Source: Pseudomonas yamanorum (GTDB taxonomy: Bacteria > Pseudomonadota > Gammaproteobacteria > Pseudomonadales > Pseudomonadaceae). Taken from it: a stretch of 64,000 bases of DNA. Each line of letters starts with the position of its first letter. Positions within the stretch are counted from its first letter, which is position 1. The translations under genes and the position numbers were made by a program. Below the pieces are notes generated by a model, which was not told where the DNA came from, did no database searches, and saw only the letters and a list, made by a program, of their open reading frames with translations. The DNA lies in contig NZ_LT629793.1 of NCBI RefSeq assembly GCF_900105735.1, forward strand, positions 1,426,001 through 1,490,000. Direction: 5' to 3'. Of this stretch, positions 28,041 through 38,021 are shown piece after piece.

Positions 28041-28999
28041 TATTTATCTCTTTTAATATAGTGCGAAGCCGCCAGTTTTAACCCTTGCTCAACCGAGATG
28101 GGCGGTACCCAAGACAACAATGAGCGTGTCTTTTCAATATCGACCTGCAAAGATCCGACCAGGCGTTGAGATAGCGATTTCTTCCCTAGTAGCGCGGCGC
28201 CGAAACTCAGTAACGCGCTGGGCACTGGTAATAAAAGAGCCTTCTTGTTTAAGGCTTCCGCTATTCTGCGTAACAGTTGAGTTGTAGAGAGATCCTCTCC
28301 ATCACTGACTAAAAATATCTGGTTGGCCGCCGATGGGTGCACAGTAGCCGTGATTACAAGATCAACAAGATTATCCAGCGCTACCAAACTACGCTTATTA
28401 TAAATCGCACCAAAGGGTAGCGGAATACCTTTATCCAGCAAGCGCATTACATTCAAAAAATTTGCTTTAACACCGGGCCCATAGACTAATACAGGCCGAA
28501 TGACGACGACTTCCAAGCCAGTCGAGGCTGCAATATCTCGCAGTCCAGCCTCGGCTTCCATTTTAGAAACTCCGTAAGGGTCTGCTGGCGAGGGCACATC
28601 GTCCGCGGTGTAGGGACGGCCGGAAACCGTGCCCTCACCGTTTACCTTGATGGAGCTGATAAAAATGAACCGAGTGACGCCCGCCGCTACAGCTTGACGA
28701 GCGAGATTCAAAGTCCCTTCGACATTGACCTTGCGAAAAACTGCTAAAGGGTCAGACTCAACATCATTCATCACGTGAACGCGTGCAGCCGTGTGAACGA
28801 CCACATCAACGCCGGATAACGCCTCAGACCAATTAGTCTCGGGAGACAGCTCACCCACATTGATTTGTGTCACCGCCTTATTGCCCCCGGCAGGCTGACG
28901 CCGTATAGCACCGGTTACCTGAACGCCGTCTTTAGCCGTCAGAACCTCGACCAATCGACTCCCTACAAATCCGGACGCGCCAGTGACTAATATATGCAT
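28040..28999 (-). CDS. WbpV/WbpK-type UDP-4-keto-sugar reductase (extended SDR)
   Basis: A 319-residue SDR. GASGFVGSRL is the NAD(P) loop and PYGVSKMEAE gives an intact YxxxK. It fits enzymes that reduce the WbpM product to UDP-D-QuiNAc or UDP-D-FucNAc, the sugar that WbpL transfers. Which of the two epimers is formed cannot be read from the sequence. The GT4-reductase-wbpL-wbpM order parallels wbpJ-wbpK-wbpL-wbpM of P. aeruginosa. Confidence 0.88.
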   Translation of the reverse strand: MHILVTGASGFVGSRLVEVLTAKDGVQVTGAIRRQPAGGNKAVTQINVGELSPETNWSEALSGVDVVVHTAARVHVMNDVESDPLAVFRKVNVEGTLNLARQAVAAGVTRFIFISSIKVNGEGTVSGRPYTADDVPSPADPYGVSKMEAEAGLRDIAASTGLEVVVIRPVLVYGPGVKANFLNVMRLLDKGIPLPFGAIYNKRSLVALDNLVDLVITATVHPSAANQIFLVSDGEDLSTTQLLRRIAEALNKKALLLPVPSALLSFGAALLGKKSLSQRLVGSLQVDIEKTRSLLSWVPPISVEQGLKLAASHYIKRDK

Positions 29000-29077
29000 C
29001 TATAAATACCCCAGAGCCAAATTTAAAACTGAACTTCCACTGTCAACAGTTTAAGCGAAAAGCCGTCCGCCATTAAG

Positions 29078-30220
29078 TTAAGCTAACAGTCGGTCAATAT
29101 ACCGCGACATTTCTTCGATAATTATCGGTTGGGCGAACTCAGTGTGCGCCCGGTGCTGTGCTGCCTCAGACAGGGAAGATCTCAAATCTCCATCAGAGTA
29201 AAGCCTCACCATCGCCTCACTCATCTCATCAATCGCGCCAGGGCGGTGAAGAAGTCCTGTCACACCCTCTTGAACCGCATCACTTAAACCATATATCCGC
29301 GAAGCGATAGCCGGCAGACCTACACCTGCCGCCTGAATAGTCGCCAAACTAAAGCCTTCACGATAACTAGGCAAACTAAAAATATCAGCGGCTGCCATAT
29401 AACCTTCCGGGTCGGTGGTGAACCCAACACGATGGCACCTCCCCTTGAATTTCGAACTCAACTCGGTAATCATCCCCTCAACACCATCTTCATCAGGCCC
29501 GACGATCAACAGATGGGCATTAGGCGCGCGCATAGCAACGCTGGAAAACGCGCGAGCCAGGTCGACGATCCCCTTGGCATGGGTCAACCTCGCCATGAAT
29601 AGAAAAACCAGCGCTGAGTCATCCAACCCTAATTCATGCCGAATACGCGCGCGCGCCGTAGGATCCGGTTTAAAGCGCGCAAGATCTACTCCGCTGATAG
29701 AACCTTTACCCAGTACTTCGATTTTTGCTGGTTTCACCACACGCTCCGTTATCAGAAAATCCCGTTGCGAGGGACTGTCAGCGAGCAGATGCGTTGCTGC
29801 AAAAGCAAGAAGTTGATCCAGTTTCTTCAAAGCAAACCGCGAAAAACCTTGTTTGGTGTACCAGACTTGTCCAGTAAAAATATGGATGCGTTGAGGAACA
29901 CGCGCCAGGTAGCCCGCCAGCATCGTCAGCAAGCCTGACTTAGGCATAATCGAAAGTACACAATCAAACTTTTCAACGGTGAATATTCTAATTAGCTTTG
30001 TCAAAGACACAACGTCACTAAACAACGAGACCTTGCGCTGTATCGGCAGAGGTATGAATTTTATACGCTTATCCAAAAACAGATAAATTTCTTCCGCCTC
30101 TGCATTCGCCATTACCGTGACACTGTACTTCTCAGCAAGCTTATTAATATGCTCAACCATGAACACTCTTAGCGCGACCGGAACAGTAGCGACCACACAT
30201 ATCTTTTTTTGTTCAGTCAT
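29078..30220 (-). CDS. GT4 family glycosyltransferase
   Basis: A 380-residue GT-B enzyme. The C-terminal donor-binding half has FLFMARLTHAKGIVDLARAF, the helix with GVDLARFKPD before it, and the EX7E-like SYREGFSLATIQAAGVGLP. In this place it probably adds the second sugar to the WbpL-primed lipid on the inner face of the membrane, as WbpJ or WbpU does. It overlaps the previous gene by 8 bases, so translation is coupled. Donor and linkage are unknown. Confidence 0.88.
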   Translation of the reverse strand: MTEQKKICVVATVPVALRVFMVEHINKLAEKYSVTVMANAEAEEIYLFLDKRIKFIPLPIQRKVSLFSDVVSLTKLIRIFTVEKFDCVLSIMPKSGLLTMLAGYLARVPQRIHIFTGQVWYTKQGFSRFALKKLDQLLAFAATHLLADSPSQRDFLITERVVKPAKIEVLGKGSISGVDLARFKPDPTARARIRHELGLDDSALVFLFMARLTHAKGIVDLARAFSSVAMRAPNAHLLIVGPDEDGVEGMITELSSKFKGRCHRVGFTTDPEGYMAAADIFSLPSYREGFSLATIQAAGVGLPAIASRIYGLSDAVQEGVTGLLHRPGAIDEMSEAMVRLYSDGDLRSSLSEAAQHRAHTEFAQPIIIEEMSRYIDRLLA

Positions 30221-31214
30221 TATTAACCACAGCTTTAGAATTTGATTCGCTGATAAATTGGCTTAACAGTTCGTACATCGCTTGTGGTATTGATGACTGA
30301 AACTCAAAGCCAACAGTTCTTTCAATCTTAGCCGAGCTATATCCTACACGCTTGACGAGCTCATCTATGCGCTCGTCCGTCAGCGGCAGCCGGAGAAACG
30401 GCGAGGTAAGCTTCACCAAGAGCCGTAACATACCTTCAGGAACTCTCAGTTTTGGCTTGGGTACTTTGTAAGTATCCGCCATTGACTCTATGACCTCCGA
30501 CAACAAGCAATCATTGGACAGTATAAAGATCTGCCCTTTGGCCCTCGTATCGGTGGCGCACATTACCAAAGCGCGGACAACATCATCAACATGAACATAA
30601 GTCGACAACGCTTGCTTGGACCCTATATAAAAAAATAAACCTTTACGGACCATAGCAGATAGCTGAAAAAACGACTGATTGGGCATGTGGGCGCCGACCA
30701 CAATCGAGGGACGTAAAATCGTGTAGGTGAAGAGGGGCTCGATCTTAGCAAAACTAATAACCAACTCATCAGAAATAGTTTTGGTCACCTCATACTCACC
30801 CACTGGCGCAGGCGAGTAACTTTCGTCTATGGAGACTGCAGCATCATGCTTGGAAACCTCCCGCTTGCCATAAGCACCTGTGCTACTCAACTGCACCCAG
30901 TGGAAAGGCTTCCCGGTCAGTTTGATCTTCTCACTCACCGCCTTGAGGAGGTTGGCCGTACCTCGAACATGCAGGTCATACATCAAGCCAGTGTTTTTAA
31001 TTTCACCAGCGCAGTGATATAGCGTGCTGCATCCATCGACGAAGTCCAGAAGTGCTTCATCCGACTGCAACAAATCCCCGGCAAATACCTCTCGCCCAGG
31101 CAACACAGGCTGTACTTTTCGCGAAAGCATTCTTAACGTCTCACCCTGGCTCAATAACAATGCACAGAGCGGGCTACCGATAAAACCTGTGCCACCAGTT
31201 ACACAAACACTCAC
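30213..31214 (-). CDS. NAD-dependent epimerase/dehydratase family protein
   Basis: A 333-residue extended SDR with NAD loop GGTGFIGSPL, QLSSTGAYG for the Ser/Thr site and YEVTK as intact YxxxK. It could be a 4-keto reductase or 4-epimerase acting on one of the O-unit nucleotide sugars. It starts with GTG at 31214, chosen because GAGGTGG lies just upstream and the glycine-rich loop follows at once. A 102-bp gap separates it from the wzy gene. Confidence 0.85.
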   Translation of the reverse strand: MSVCVTGGTGFIGSPLCALLLSQGETLRMLSRKVQPVLPGREVFAGDLLQSDEALLDFVDGCSTLYHCAGEIKNTGLMYDLHVRGTANLLKAVSEKIKLTGKPFHWVQLSSTGAYGKREVSKHDAAVSIDESYSPAPVGEYEVTKTISDELVISFAKIEPLFTYTILRPSIVVGAHMPNQSFFQLSAMVRKGLFFYIGSKQALSTYVHVDDVVRALVMCATDTRAKGQIFILSNDCLLSEVIESMADTYKVPKPKLRVPEGMLRLLVKLTSPFLRLPLTDERIDELVKRVGYSSAKIERTVGFEFQSSIPQAMYELLSQFISESNSKAVVNND

Positions 31215-31316
31215 ATGCCACCTCTGGACAGAATTAACAACTGCCGCTTCCCTAAGAACCCACTTAACGTGGAATGTAAAATACGGACATTGAGCAAACC
31301 GCTAAGTTTCATTCAG

Positions 31317-32369
31317 TTATAGCTCGAAGAATTGTTCGCTAAGGTGGTAAGGCAAAAAGGGCGATGGCCCCTCCCCCTCTTCGAATACAAAGTTCCTATA
31401 ACCACTCACCGCCGCTAGCAACCCGGCAAAAATCAAAATAAGCTTGATGGCACGGTCAAAATCCAACCGGCACCTGCTATAGGTGAGCAATATCGCAAGG
31501 GGGTAGGCAAATGAAACCAAATCCAGAAATCTCAAACCTGCATACGAAATACTTGAAACCAGCCAGAAAAATACGGTAAATCCGGCGCCTAGAAAGACAA
31601 GTTTAGTTTTTTCCGTGCTAGGTAGCCTTGACAACCCCACCCCCAACACCAGCACCAACAAAACTGCAATTTTTCCTAGCCCTGATAATGGGCTCGGTGA
31701 TTCAGAGTCTTGATACGAAAGCAATTTCGCAACAAAGTAATCTCCGTTAATGCTGAACACGGCCAATATCATCACACACGCGAAAGGGACGATTAGGATA
31801 TTTGAAGCCCTCGTCCAACGCGCCTGTGAAGCCCAGATGAACACCAAAGAGACTAGCGATGAATAATGAAAAAATAGTGCCGATACCGCAAGGACTAGAC
31901 CTGATAGTCTTTCTGTTCGCCTGAGCTTTTGCACGGCCAGCAGGAGTAACATAGCGGCGATGCCGATCCTCAGTCCATTCATGGTGTACTGATAGACAAA
32001 AGCAGGCAGCATATAAGATAACAATAGAAACTTTTCATTCTTATCAGAACGAAAAAGATACAAAAACAAAATAACAAATATAATGACACTGACGAGTCTG
32101 ACAGCAACTGAGGCTGTGCCGGTAAGTTCTACCAGTATCCAACTCATAAAAACAAAGCCCGGCTCCATTCCAGTCCAGGATATCCCATCCATCAAGCGGC
32201 TGACTACGGTTTCGTAGGTATCCGTATCAGTCCCGACAGCGCCGCGAAAGACAGCGATGAACAAAAAAAACAGCAATGCAAAACCTGCAAACCGTCGAGT
32301 CCTATAACCCGACAACGCCGTTAACAGCAATGCTGTGAGCAGAATGATCCAGCCAAATATGTATATCAT
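31317..32369 (-). CDS. wzy: Wzy O-antigen polymerase, EpsG family
   Basis: A 350-residue polytopic protein with about ten membrane helices. The loop after the second helix reads FRGAVGTDTDTYETVV, and a later helix carries MNGLRIGIAAMLLLLAV; both are typical of EpsG-type polymerases. It would join O-units in the periplasm. Function is by fold and place, since Wzy sequences are poorly conserved. The ATG at 32369 overlaps the previous stop as ATGA, which supports this start over one 20 codons earlier. Confidence 0.83.
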   Translation of the reverse strand: MIYIFGWIILLTALLLTALSGYRTRRFAGFALLFFLFIAVFRGAVGTDTDTYETVVSRLMDGISWTGMEPGFVFMSWILVELTGTASVAVRLVSVIIFVILFLYLFRSDKNEKFLLLSYMLPAFVYQYTMNGLRIGIAAMLLLLAVQKLRRTERLSGLVLAVSALFFHYSSLVSLVFIWASQARWTRASNILIVPFACVMILAVFSINGDYFVAKLLSYQDSESPSPLSGLGKIAVLLVLVLGVGLSRLPSTEKTKLVFLGAGFTVFFWLVSSISYAGLRFLDLVSFAYPLAILLTYSRCRLDFDRAIKLILIFAGLLAAVSGYRNFVFEEGEGPSPFLPYHLSEQFFEL

Positions 32370-33208
32370 TCTGAACCACGACCAAATTTTAATTTCGCTG
32401 CTCGACGGACATAGCGCACCAATGACCAAATACTCAGGCAGCCATATAGAAAAAGACCAATTTTCCTTTTCCCACGTAAAGCAGCGTATACGCCTAATTC
32501 ACCCTGTTCCATTTTCCATAAGTTCCCACTCAACCCTGCATGACCATACAACGGCTTATAGCAAAACGTTAGAGGCACATCTATGGAGTAGCATTGGAAG
32601 CCGGAGCAACACAGATCACACCAAAGCTCATAGTCTTCGCAAAAACGCTTTCCTTCAGGAAAACGACTCGGTAAATCTTTCCGTAACATGATTGACGGAG
32701 TGGAGAACCTATTGGAAAGCAGCAAATCGCGACTCGATACCCGTGAAAAACGCACATCACCTTCACGATGCAATTTAGTTTTTATATCCGAAGATATATC
32801 AATCGTAAGACCTGTCTGTCCGGTCAGCGCAGCGCCAGGATTTTTCTGCATCCAGCCATATTGAAGCTCGATCTTATTGTGGTGCCAGCTATCATCGGAA
32901 TCCAAAAATGCCACGTAAGGTTGGTTTGCCAGATTCCACCCGCGGTTTCTCGCAGTTCCTGGCCCAGCGTTCACTGCTAAAGAAATGATGCTAATCCAAC
33001 CCTCAGGATATTCTTTGGCGAGCTCCGACAAAACACTCAACGTATTGTCGGGACTTGCATCATCGACAATGATAACTTCTGCAGGGCGCAACGACTGTTG
33101 ATATACGGATTCAACGGCTCGCCGTATTGTATCCTTGCAGCAATAACTCGGGATAACAACGCTTACTCGGGCGACACTTGAATCTTTAATACCCGGCTCA
33201 GTAACCAT
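32366..33208 (-). CDS. GT2 family glycosyltransferase
   Basis: A 280-residue GT-A enzyme. The start has VSVVIPSYCCKDTIRRAVES, followed by IIVDDASPDNT, GPGTARNRGWNLA and the DXD site AFLDSDDSW. The acceptor side has FCEDYELWCDLCC, the typical catalytic-base region (ED). The C-terminus is basic and amphipathic, likely membrane associated. It should transfer one sugar of the O-unit. Downstream wzy overlaps by ATGA. Confidence 0.9.
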   Translation of the reverse strand: MVTEPGIKDSSVARVSVVIPSYCCKDTIRRAVESVYQQSLRPAEVIIVDDASPDNTLSVLSELAKEYPEGWISIISLAVNAGPGTARNRGWNLANQPYVAFLDSDDSWHHNKIELQYGWMQKNPGAALTGQTGLTIDISSDIKTKLHREGDVRFSRVSSRDLLLSNRFSTPSIMLRKDLPSRFPEGKRFCEDYELWCDLCCSGFQCYSIDVPLTFCYKPLYGHAGLSGNLWKMEQGELGVYAALRGKRKIGLFLYGCLSIWSLVRYVRRAAKLKFGRGSE

Positions 33209-33289
33209 TTAATGTTTCCAATCACAAAAGGTCTGGCTACGACACCGCCGTAGCCACAACAAGTAAAACCGTCGCCCAGCCCGCAAAAC

Positions 33290-34468
33290 TCAATCTGGGA
33301 GTTTTATATCAACTGCACGCTGCTTTAATACTTTCCCCAATTCCTGGCTAGCCATATAGGAGGTATTCAGGCCGGAAACGACCTCAATAGTATTGGTTAC
33401 ATGACGAGCACGAAATCTGTTAATGATGCGGGATGCCCCCCACAAAAACTCTCCCCAGACAGACCCGAATAACTGACCTACCATTTTTCCAGCACCATAT
33501 AAGGAGCATGTTTTACGGAAGGAAAACAACGTTTCTCGATACGATCGCGGAAAATAAACAAAACACTTCAGAAAAAGGCGGCCGAAGTTTGGGTTTAGAC
33601 TGACACCGCTGCTCTCTTCAACTTTTTCAACAGCTTTCAAAAGTGAAAATGACCATACTGTTGGCACAGAGTAAAATTCAGGTACACGGCTGTCCCATAC
33701 AAGATCCTTGAACGGTGCGATGTGAGCATTGTCTCGCAGCTTGCCGTAGTGCCCCCCGGAACTGCTTTGCCCGGAAGTACTGACGCCGGAGGCGCCAGGA
33801 ATGATCACCGGATAATCAATTAAAAAACAGCTCTGCGACTCGTTAGAGATCAGGAAAGAGCTGTAGATATCCGGGCTGACGCCACCAAACAATCCGCCAT
33901 ACTTACGCTCGATCCTTCGAGCCAAATCAGAAGAAATCATTCCCGCGTAAGCACGCGGCATATTGAATACGCCACCACCAAAATTATCCAATGCATAGTT
34001 CATAGAACCTTTTAGATCATGAACAACTACACCACCATCATACGGAGAAATATGCAACGTTCCGAAATATGAGTCACCTCGAGTAGAGTGCTTGAAATCA
34101 TCCCAATAATATAAGGCAGGAAAGTTAAACTTTAGCGAATCCACGTGTTTTGATTTAGCCCACGCAGCGACTTTGACTATCTCCGACGACACAAAATCGT
34201 CGTCGCCAATGAAAACAAGATAATCACCATCGGCAGATCTCAGGCCGAGATTAAAGTTATCGACCACGCTTATACCCTGGCCCGACCTGACCAGTTTCAA
34301 TCGTGACTCCGGATACTCCCCCAGAAACTGCCCGGAAATATCATCTATGGGACTGGAATCACATACGACTACCTGGATATCATCTGAAAGCTCCAGAATT
34401 GACCGTATTGACTGAACTGCATACTTTGCCCGATTATGGGTTGGTATAATTACACTTAATAATGTCAT
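33290..34468 (-). CDS. GT2 family glycosyltransferase
   Basis: A 392-residue GT-A enzyme. LLSVIIPTHNRAKYAVQSI and VVVCDSSPID start the fold, and DYLVFIGDDDFVSS holds the metal-binding acidic cluster. A long C-terminal extension has a Phe/Tyr-rich part and a basic helix near residue 345. With WbpL and the other two transferases of the operon it would allow a four-sugar repeat. It sits 5 bases from the dehydratase gene upstream. Donor unknown. Confidence 0.87.
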   Translation of the reverse strand: MTLLSVIIPTHNRAKYAVQSIRSILELSDDIQVVVCDSSPIDDISGQFLGEYPESRLKLVRSGQGISVVDNFNLGLRSADGDYLVFIGDDDFVSSEIVKVAAWAKSKHVDSLKFNFPALYYWDDFKHSTRGDSYFGTLHISPYDGGVVVHDLKGSMNYALDNFGGGVFNMPRAYAGMISSDLARRIERKYGGLFGGVSPDIYSSFLISNESQSCFLIDYPVIIPGASGVSTSGQSSSGGHYGKLRDNAHIAPFKDLVWDSRVPEFYSVPTVWSFSLLKAVEKVEESSGVSLNPNFGRLFLKCFVYFPRSYRETLFSFRKTCSLYGAGKMVGQLFGSVWGEFLWGASRIINRFRARHVTNTIEVVSGLNTSYMASQELGKVLKQRAVDIKLPD

Positions 34469-34473
34469 ACGTC

Positions 34474-35481
34474 TCAGTCGATACTATGTTTGATATATGC
34501 CAAAGTAAGAAGCAACTCTTTGATTTGCTCAATATTGAGCAAGTCAGTGTTGTGCGAGGTGTAATCATCAATTGCATTCGCCTCCGGATGACCTTGAATA
34601 ATGAACTTGTCATAGTTCAAGTCGCGGTTATCCGCCGGGATGCGATAGTAGCGCCCCATGTCTTTGGCTTTTGCCATTTCCTCACGAGACACAAGAGACT
34701 CATAAAGCTTTTCACCGTGACGAGTGCCAATTATGTTTACCGGCACATCACTGGAAAACAATTCTTTTAGTGCTACGGTCAAATCGCCAATGGTGCTGGC
34801 GGGTGCTTTCTGAACAAAGATATCTCCTTGTTCCCCATGCTCAAATGCGTGAAGCACCAAATCAACCGAATCCTCCAGGCTCATCAGGAACCGGGTCATC
34901 TTGGGGTCGGTTACAGTAAGGGGTACGCCTGCTTTAATCTTTTCCACGAAAAGAGGAATAACCGAACCTCTCGACGCCATTACGTTTCCGTAACGCGTAG
35001 CACAGAGGACTGGGCCACCTTCGCGAACAGTCCGAGATTTGGCGATCAAAATTTTCTCGCCCATCGCCTTAGAGATACCCATTGCATTGATCGGGTAAAC
35101 GGCTTTATCAGTACTTAGCAAAACCACCCGCTGGACATTATTATCAATGGCTGCGTTCAGAACGTTCTCAGTTCCGTTAACGTTAGTCAACACTGCTTCC
35201 ATCGGATAAAATTCACACGACGGTACTTGTTTCAATGCCGCTGCGTGAAATACATAGTCTACTCCCGCCATCGCGCGACTGATGCTTTCGTAGCTTCTTA
35301 CATCACCGATGTGAAACTTGACCTTGGGATTATTCAAAGCAATTCGCATGTCTTCTTGCTTTTTTTCATCTCGGCTGAATACGATAATTTCTTTAACATC
35401 CGTATTCAAAAAACGATTCAGTACAGTATTACCAAATGAGCCGGTACCGCCCGTTATCATTAAAACCTTGTTATCAAACAT
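34474..35481 (-). CDS. UDP-GlcNAc 4,6-dehydratase/5-epimerase, FnlA/WbjB/CapE-like
   Basis: A 335-residue soluble SDR. ITGGTGSFGNTVLNRFL is the NAD(P) loop; HAAALKQVPSCEFYPMEAV and LSTDKAVYPINAMGISKAM (Met replacing Tyr, DKA retained) match the FnlA/WbjB/CapE branch closely. That branch makes the L-arabino 4-keto sugar from UDP-GlcNAc, the first step to L-FucNAc; PseB uses the same chemistry for pseudaminic acid. No FnlB/FnlC partners are nearby; instead two DegT genes and a GNAT gene lie upstream. Start at 35481 follows family length; an ATG four codons earlier exists. Confidence 0.88.
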   Translation of the reverse strand: MFDNKVLMITGGTGSFGNTVLNRFLNTDVKEIIVFSRDEKKQEDMRIALNNPKVKFHIGDVRSYESISRAMAGVDYVFHAAALKQVPSCEFYPMEAVLTNVNGTENVLNAAIDNNVQRVVLLSTDKAVYPINAMGISKAMGEKILIAKSRTVREGGPVLCATRYGNVMASRGSVIPLFVEKIKAGVPLTVTDPKMTRFLMSLEDSVDLVLHAFEHGEQGDIFVQKAPASTIGDLTVALKELFSSDVPVNIIGTRHGEKLYESLVSREEMAKAKDMGRYYRIPADNRDLNYDKFIIQGHPEANAIDDYTSHNTDLLNIEQIKELLLTLAYIKHSID

Positions 35482-35496
35482 TATCGAACCCATCCA

Positions 35497-36861
35497 TCAA
35501 ATAAATATATATAAAGCCAGTCCAAAAACCGTGAAAGACGCCAGCACAAGCGTCGATATCAGTAACGCAGTACTCCTAGCGTATGAGCCCACTTCAGGCA
35601 GCATCGAAGCACGAATCCAAGAGACCAAGGTTGATGCCGTATGGTATGCAGAGTAGATATAGCATACAGCCTCGACATTCTTTCCTACCGCGGCGAGAGT
35701 GGCCAACGCCAACGTTATGACCGTCAAGCACGCGGACATCACAGCCTGAAACCGGTAATCTTTCGCATAAATCAGTTGACTGTAGGGTATAAATCCAAAT
35801 GCCCCGATGGCCAAACCAGGTAGCAATATCGCAACGTAGGTTGCGATAATGCCATTATTCTCACCTGGCCCCATCCAGAGATCGATAATCGGTACGCGAA
35901 ACCACCACAAAATAAAGGTGGGTAGCGCTGTGACGACAAAAACCGACAGTGCAAATCTGGAGACTGTTTTTTGCGCTTTTTTCCGGCCGCCGTCCTGGGC
36001 CGCCTCACGCAAGAAAATCGGTTGAAAATATTGGCTAACCGGTCCAGCCAAAATAGAAATGGGCGTCATGCATAACAAACTGGCCAAATAGTAAGGCGCG
36101 ACGCTACTGGCGGAAGCAAACATTGAGATTATAGGTTTGTCCAGTTGAGTCACTGCAGCGCCTGCCGCAGAGAACAAAACCAGTGCTCCGCCCATTTTAG
36201 TCAAAGCCCATGCGTCAGTAACCGTGGGCGACTTTATCGGGGCGCTTGAGTCAACGCCTTCCGAAATCACGGAGATAAAAACGCGTCGAGAAATCCACCA
36301 ATGCACCGCGGTAATCACCAACTGCGTAACGATAAAAACTTCAAGCGTTGCCGATATATAACTTAAAGCAGCAGCCGTTGCACACGCACGGACAACCAAC
36401 CCAACTATTTGTATACCACTGCCTAACGTATAGCTACGCCGTGCTATCAAGCTGCAATAATAAAGATTCTGCATTACCAGCAACCAGAACAGAACCACAG
36501 CGCCAATCACAACCAACCAAGATACAGACTGAGCAAAGTAGAACAGCTTTAACGTTACCGCGATGAAGAATAATAACGCATAAAACCCTGACAAGCTTAG
36601 TTCTGCAGTGCGCACCAGCGTCAATAGTGAGTTGTCTGTGCTGCTGGCGACAGAAACCTCTCTTCCGGTCAACGTAGACATGCCCAAGTCCATCATGACC
36701 AGAAGCGCCTGAAGAGAAAGTATTACCGCAACAACGCCAAATTGTGCACTGCCCAATAAACGACTATATAAAGGCAAAAACAAAAAGGCGACCAACAGAC
36801 TGGACGACCTCCCTGCGTACAGCATCAACATTCGACCAATCACATGAGTTCGCCAGTTCAT
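35497..36861 (-). CDS. wzx: Wzx O-unit flippase (MOP superfamily)
   Basis: A 454-residue protein with about 12-14 membrane helices. It starts with a positively charged end and SLLVAFLFLPLYSRLLGSAQFG, the typical first helix of polysaccharide transporters. It moves lipid-linked O-units to the periplasmic face for Wzy. It overlaps the DegT gene upstream by ATGA. The assignment rests on fold, place and its being the only such protein in the operon. Confidence 0.88.
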   Translation of the reverse strand: MNWRTHVIGRMLMLYAGRSSSLLVAFLFLPLYSRLLGSAQFGVVAVILSLQALLVMMDLGMSTLTGREVSVASSTDNSLLTLVRTAELSLSGFYALLFFIAVTLKLFYFAQSVSWLVVIGAVVLFWLLVMQNLYYCSLIARRSYTLGSGIQIVGLVVRACATAAALSYISATLEVFIVTQLVITAVHWWISRRVFISVISEGVDSSAPIKSPTVTDAWALTKMGGALVLFSAAGAAVTQLDKPIISMFASASSVAPYYLASLLCMTPISILAGPVSQYFQPIFLREAAQDGGRKKAQKTVSRFALSVFVVTALPTFILWWFRVPIIDLWMGPGENNGIIATYVAILLPGLAIGAFGFIPYSQLIYAKDYRFQAVMSACLTVITLALATLAAVGKNVEAVCYIYSAYHTASTLVSWIRASMLPEVGSYARSTALLISTLVLASFTVFGLALYIFI

Positions 36862-38006
36862 GAATGTCCATCGGCTCTATCGATGACGGACACTGCTGCG
36901 GCGTTTTTTAAAGTAGCGGCAATATAAATCAAATCAGCCTCTTCGAGCCACCAACCGCAAGGCACCCCTATTATGTGGGCTTGTAGGTAGTCAGTATTGG
37001 GCAGCTTATAGGTCTGACCGCCAAAGCCACTATATATATCATTACGCTGATGCACCCGCGAAGCCATAACTCCGTTCTTTTTCAACTCACCTAATACGCG
37101 CTCTTGTTCGTCAACGAATAGCAAAAATACCCAATATGCGGGCACTTCGGTGTCCTGAACCGGCACAGGCGTCAAGCCTGCTACGCCGGAGATAAGAGCG
37201 CGCAATTTCTGAACGTTTCTAACGGTTGCCTCCCACCTTTCCTTTAACGTGGATAACTGCGAGGCCCCTAAGGCAGAACACAGGTTATTCATCGTCATAC
37301 CCCAACCAATCTCGGGAATATCAGATAATGGGTTTATCTCTCCGGCGTTCGTTCTGAAGGTGGAAAAATCAATACCGAAGCGCCTCAAACGACGCGCTTT
37401 TATCGCCATGGCCTCCGTGCGGCAGGCCAAGGCACCACCTTCAGTCGCATTAATTTGCCGATTTGGATAAAACGAATAGATGGCAAAGTCACCCTGTGAG
37501 CCGACAGGTAAAGAATCCCGTGTTGCCAAGAGCGCATTGTCACAATCTTCTATCAGCACGAGATTATGTTTTTTACACAGGTCAGCAACCTCTTTCGCGG
37601 GTCCCGGATAACCAGCAACGTGATACAGAACTACAGCTTTTGTTTTTTTGCTGATCTTTGATTCGAGATCGGCGACATCCATAGATACCGTGCCAACGCT
37701 TACGTCTACCCAAACAGGCATGGCCTTCAATTGAGCAATTGCTGAGTTTGTGGAAAGGCATGCGAAAGCCGTAGTCAGAACCTCATCTCCCTCCTGTACA
37801 CCCGCAAGATGCAGAGCAAGAAAGAGCGCACTCGTCATGTCTACCGTCGATACTACATGAGGCAGACCAACTACCCCTTTTAGGCCCTGCTCAAACTTTT
37901 CGACCCACTCTCCGCCCGCAATCCTACCGGAGCGTAATACATTCAGCGCGATCTCTTCCATCTCAGGAGTACTGACCACGCCATACAACGGAAAAATCTT
38001 GGACAT
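36858..38006 (-). CDS. DegT/DnrJ/EryC1/StrS family protein lacking the PLP lysine
   Basis: A 382-residue fold-type I PLP protein of the sugar aminotransferase family, full length. The region that normally reads FYPNKQ followed by TTGEGG reads SFYPNRQINATEGG, so the Schiff-base Lys is Arg183 (codon CGG at 37458-37460). The PLP-ring Asp is kept in LIEDCDNALLA, but the usual A-H/Q after it is changed. In ColD and DdhC-type 3-dehydratases Lys is replaced by His; Arg is not a form I know to be active. It may be an inactive partner of the next DegT protein, or a new activity. Confidence 0.87.
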   Translation of the reverse strand: MSKIFPLYGVVSTPEMEEIALNVLRSGRIAGGEWVEKFEQGLKGVVGLPHVVSTVDMTSALFLALHLAGVQEGDEVLTTAFACLSTNSAIAQLKAMPVWVDVSVGTVSMDVADLESKISKKTKAVVLYHVAGYPGPAKEVADLCKKHNLVLIEDCDNALLATRDSLPVGSQGDFAIYSFYPNRQINATEGGALACRTEAMAIKARRLRRFGIDFSTFRTNAGEINPLSDIPEIGWGMTMNNLCSALGASQLSTLKERWEATVRNVQKLRALISGVAGLTPVPVQDTEVPAYWVFLLFVDEQERVLGELKKNGVMASRVHQRNDIYSGFGGQTYKLPNTDYLQAHIIGVPCGWWLEEADLIYIAATLKNAAAVSVIDRADGHS

Positions 38007-38021
38007 AATTGATTTCTCTCT

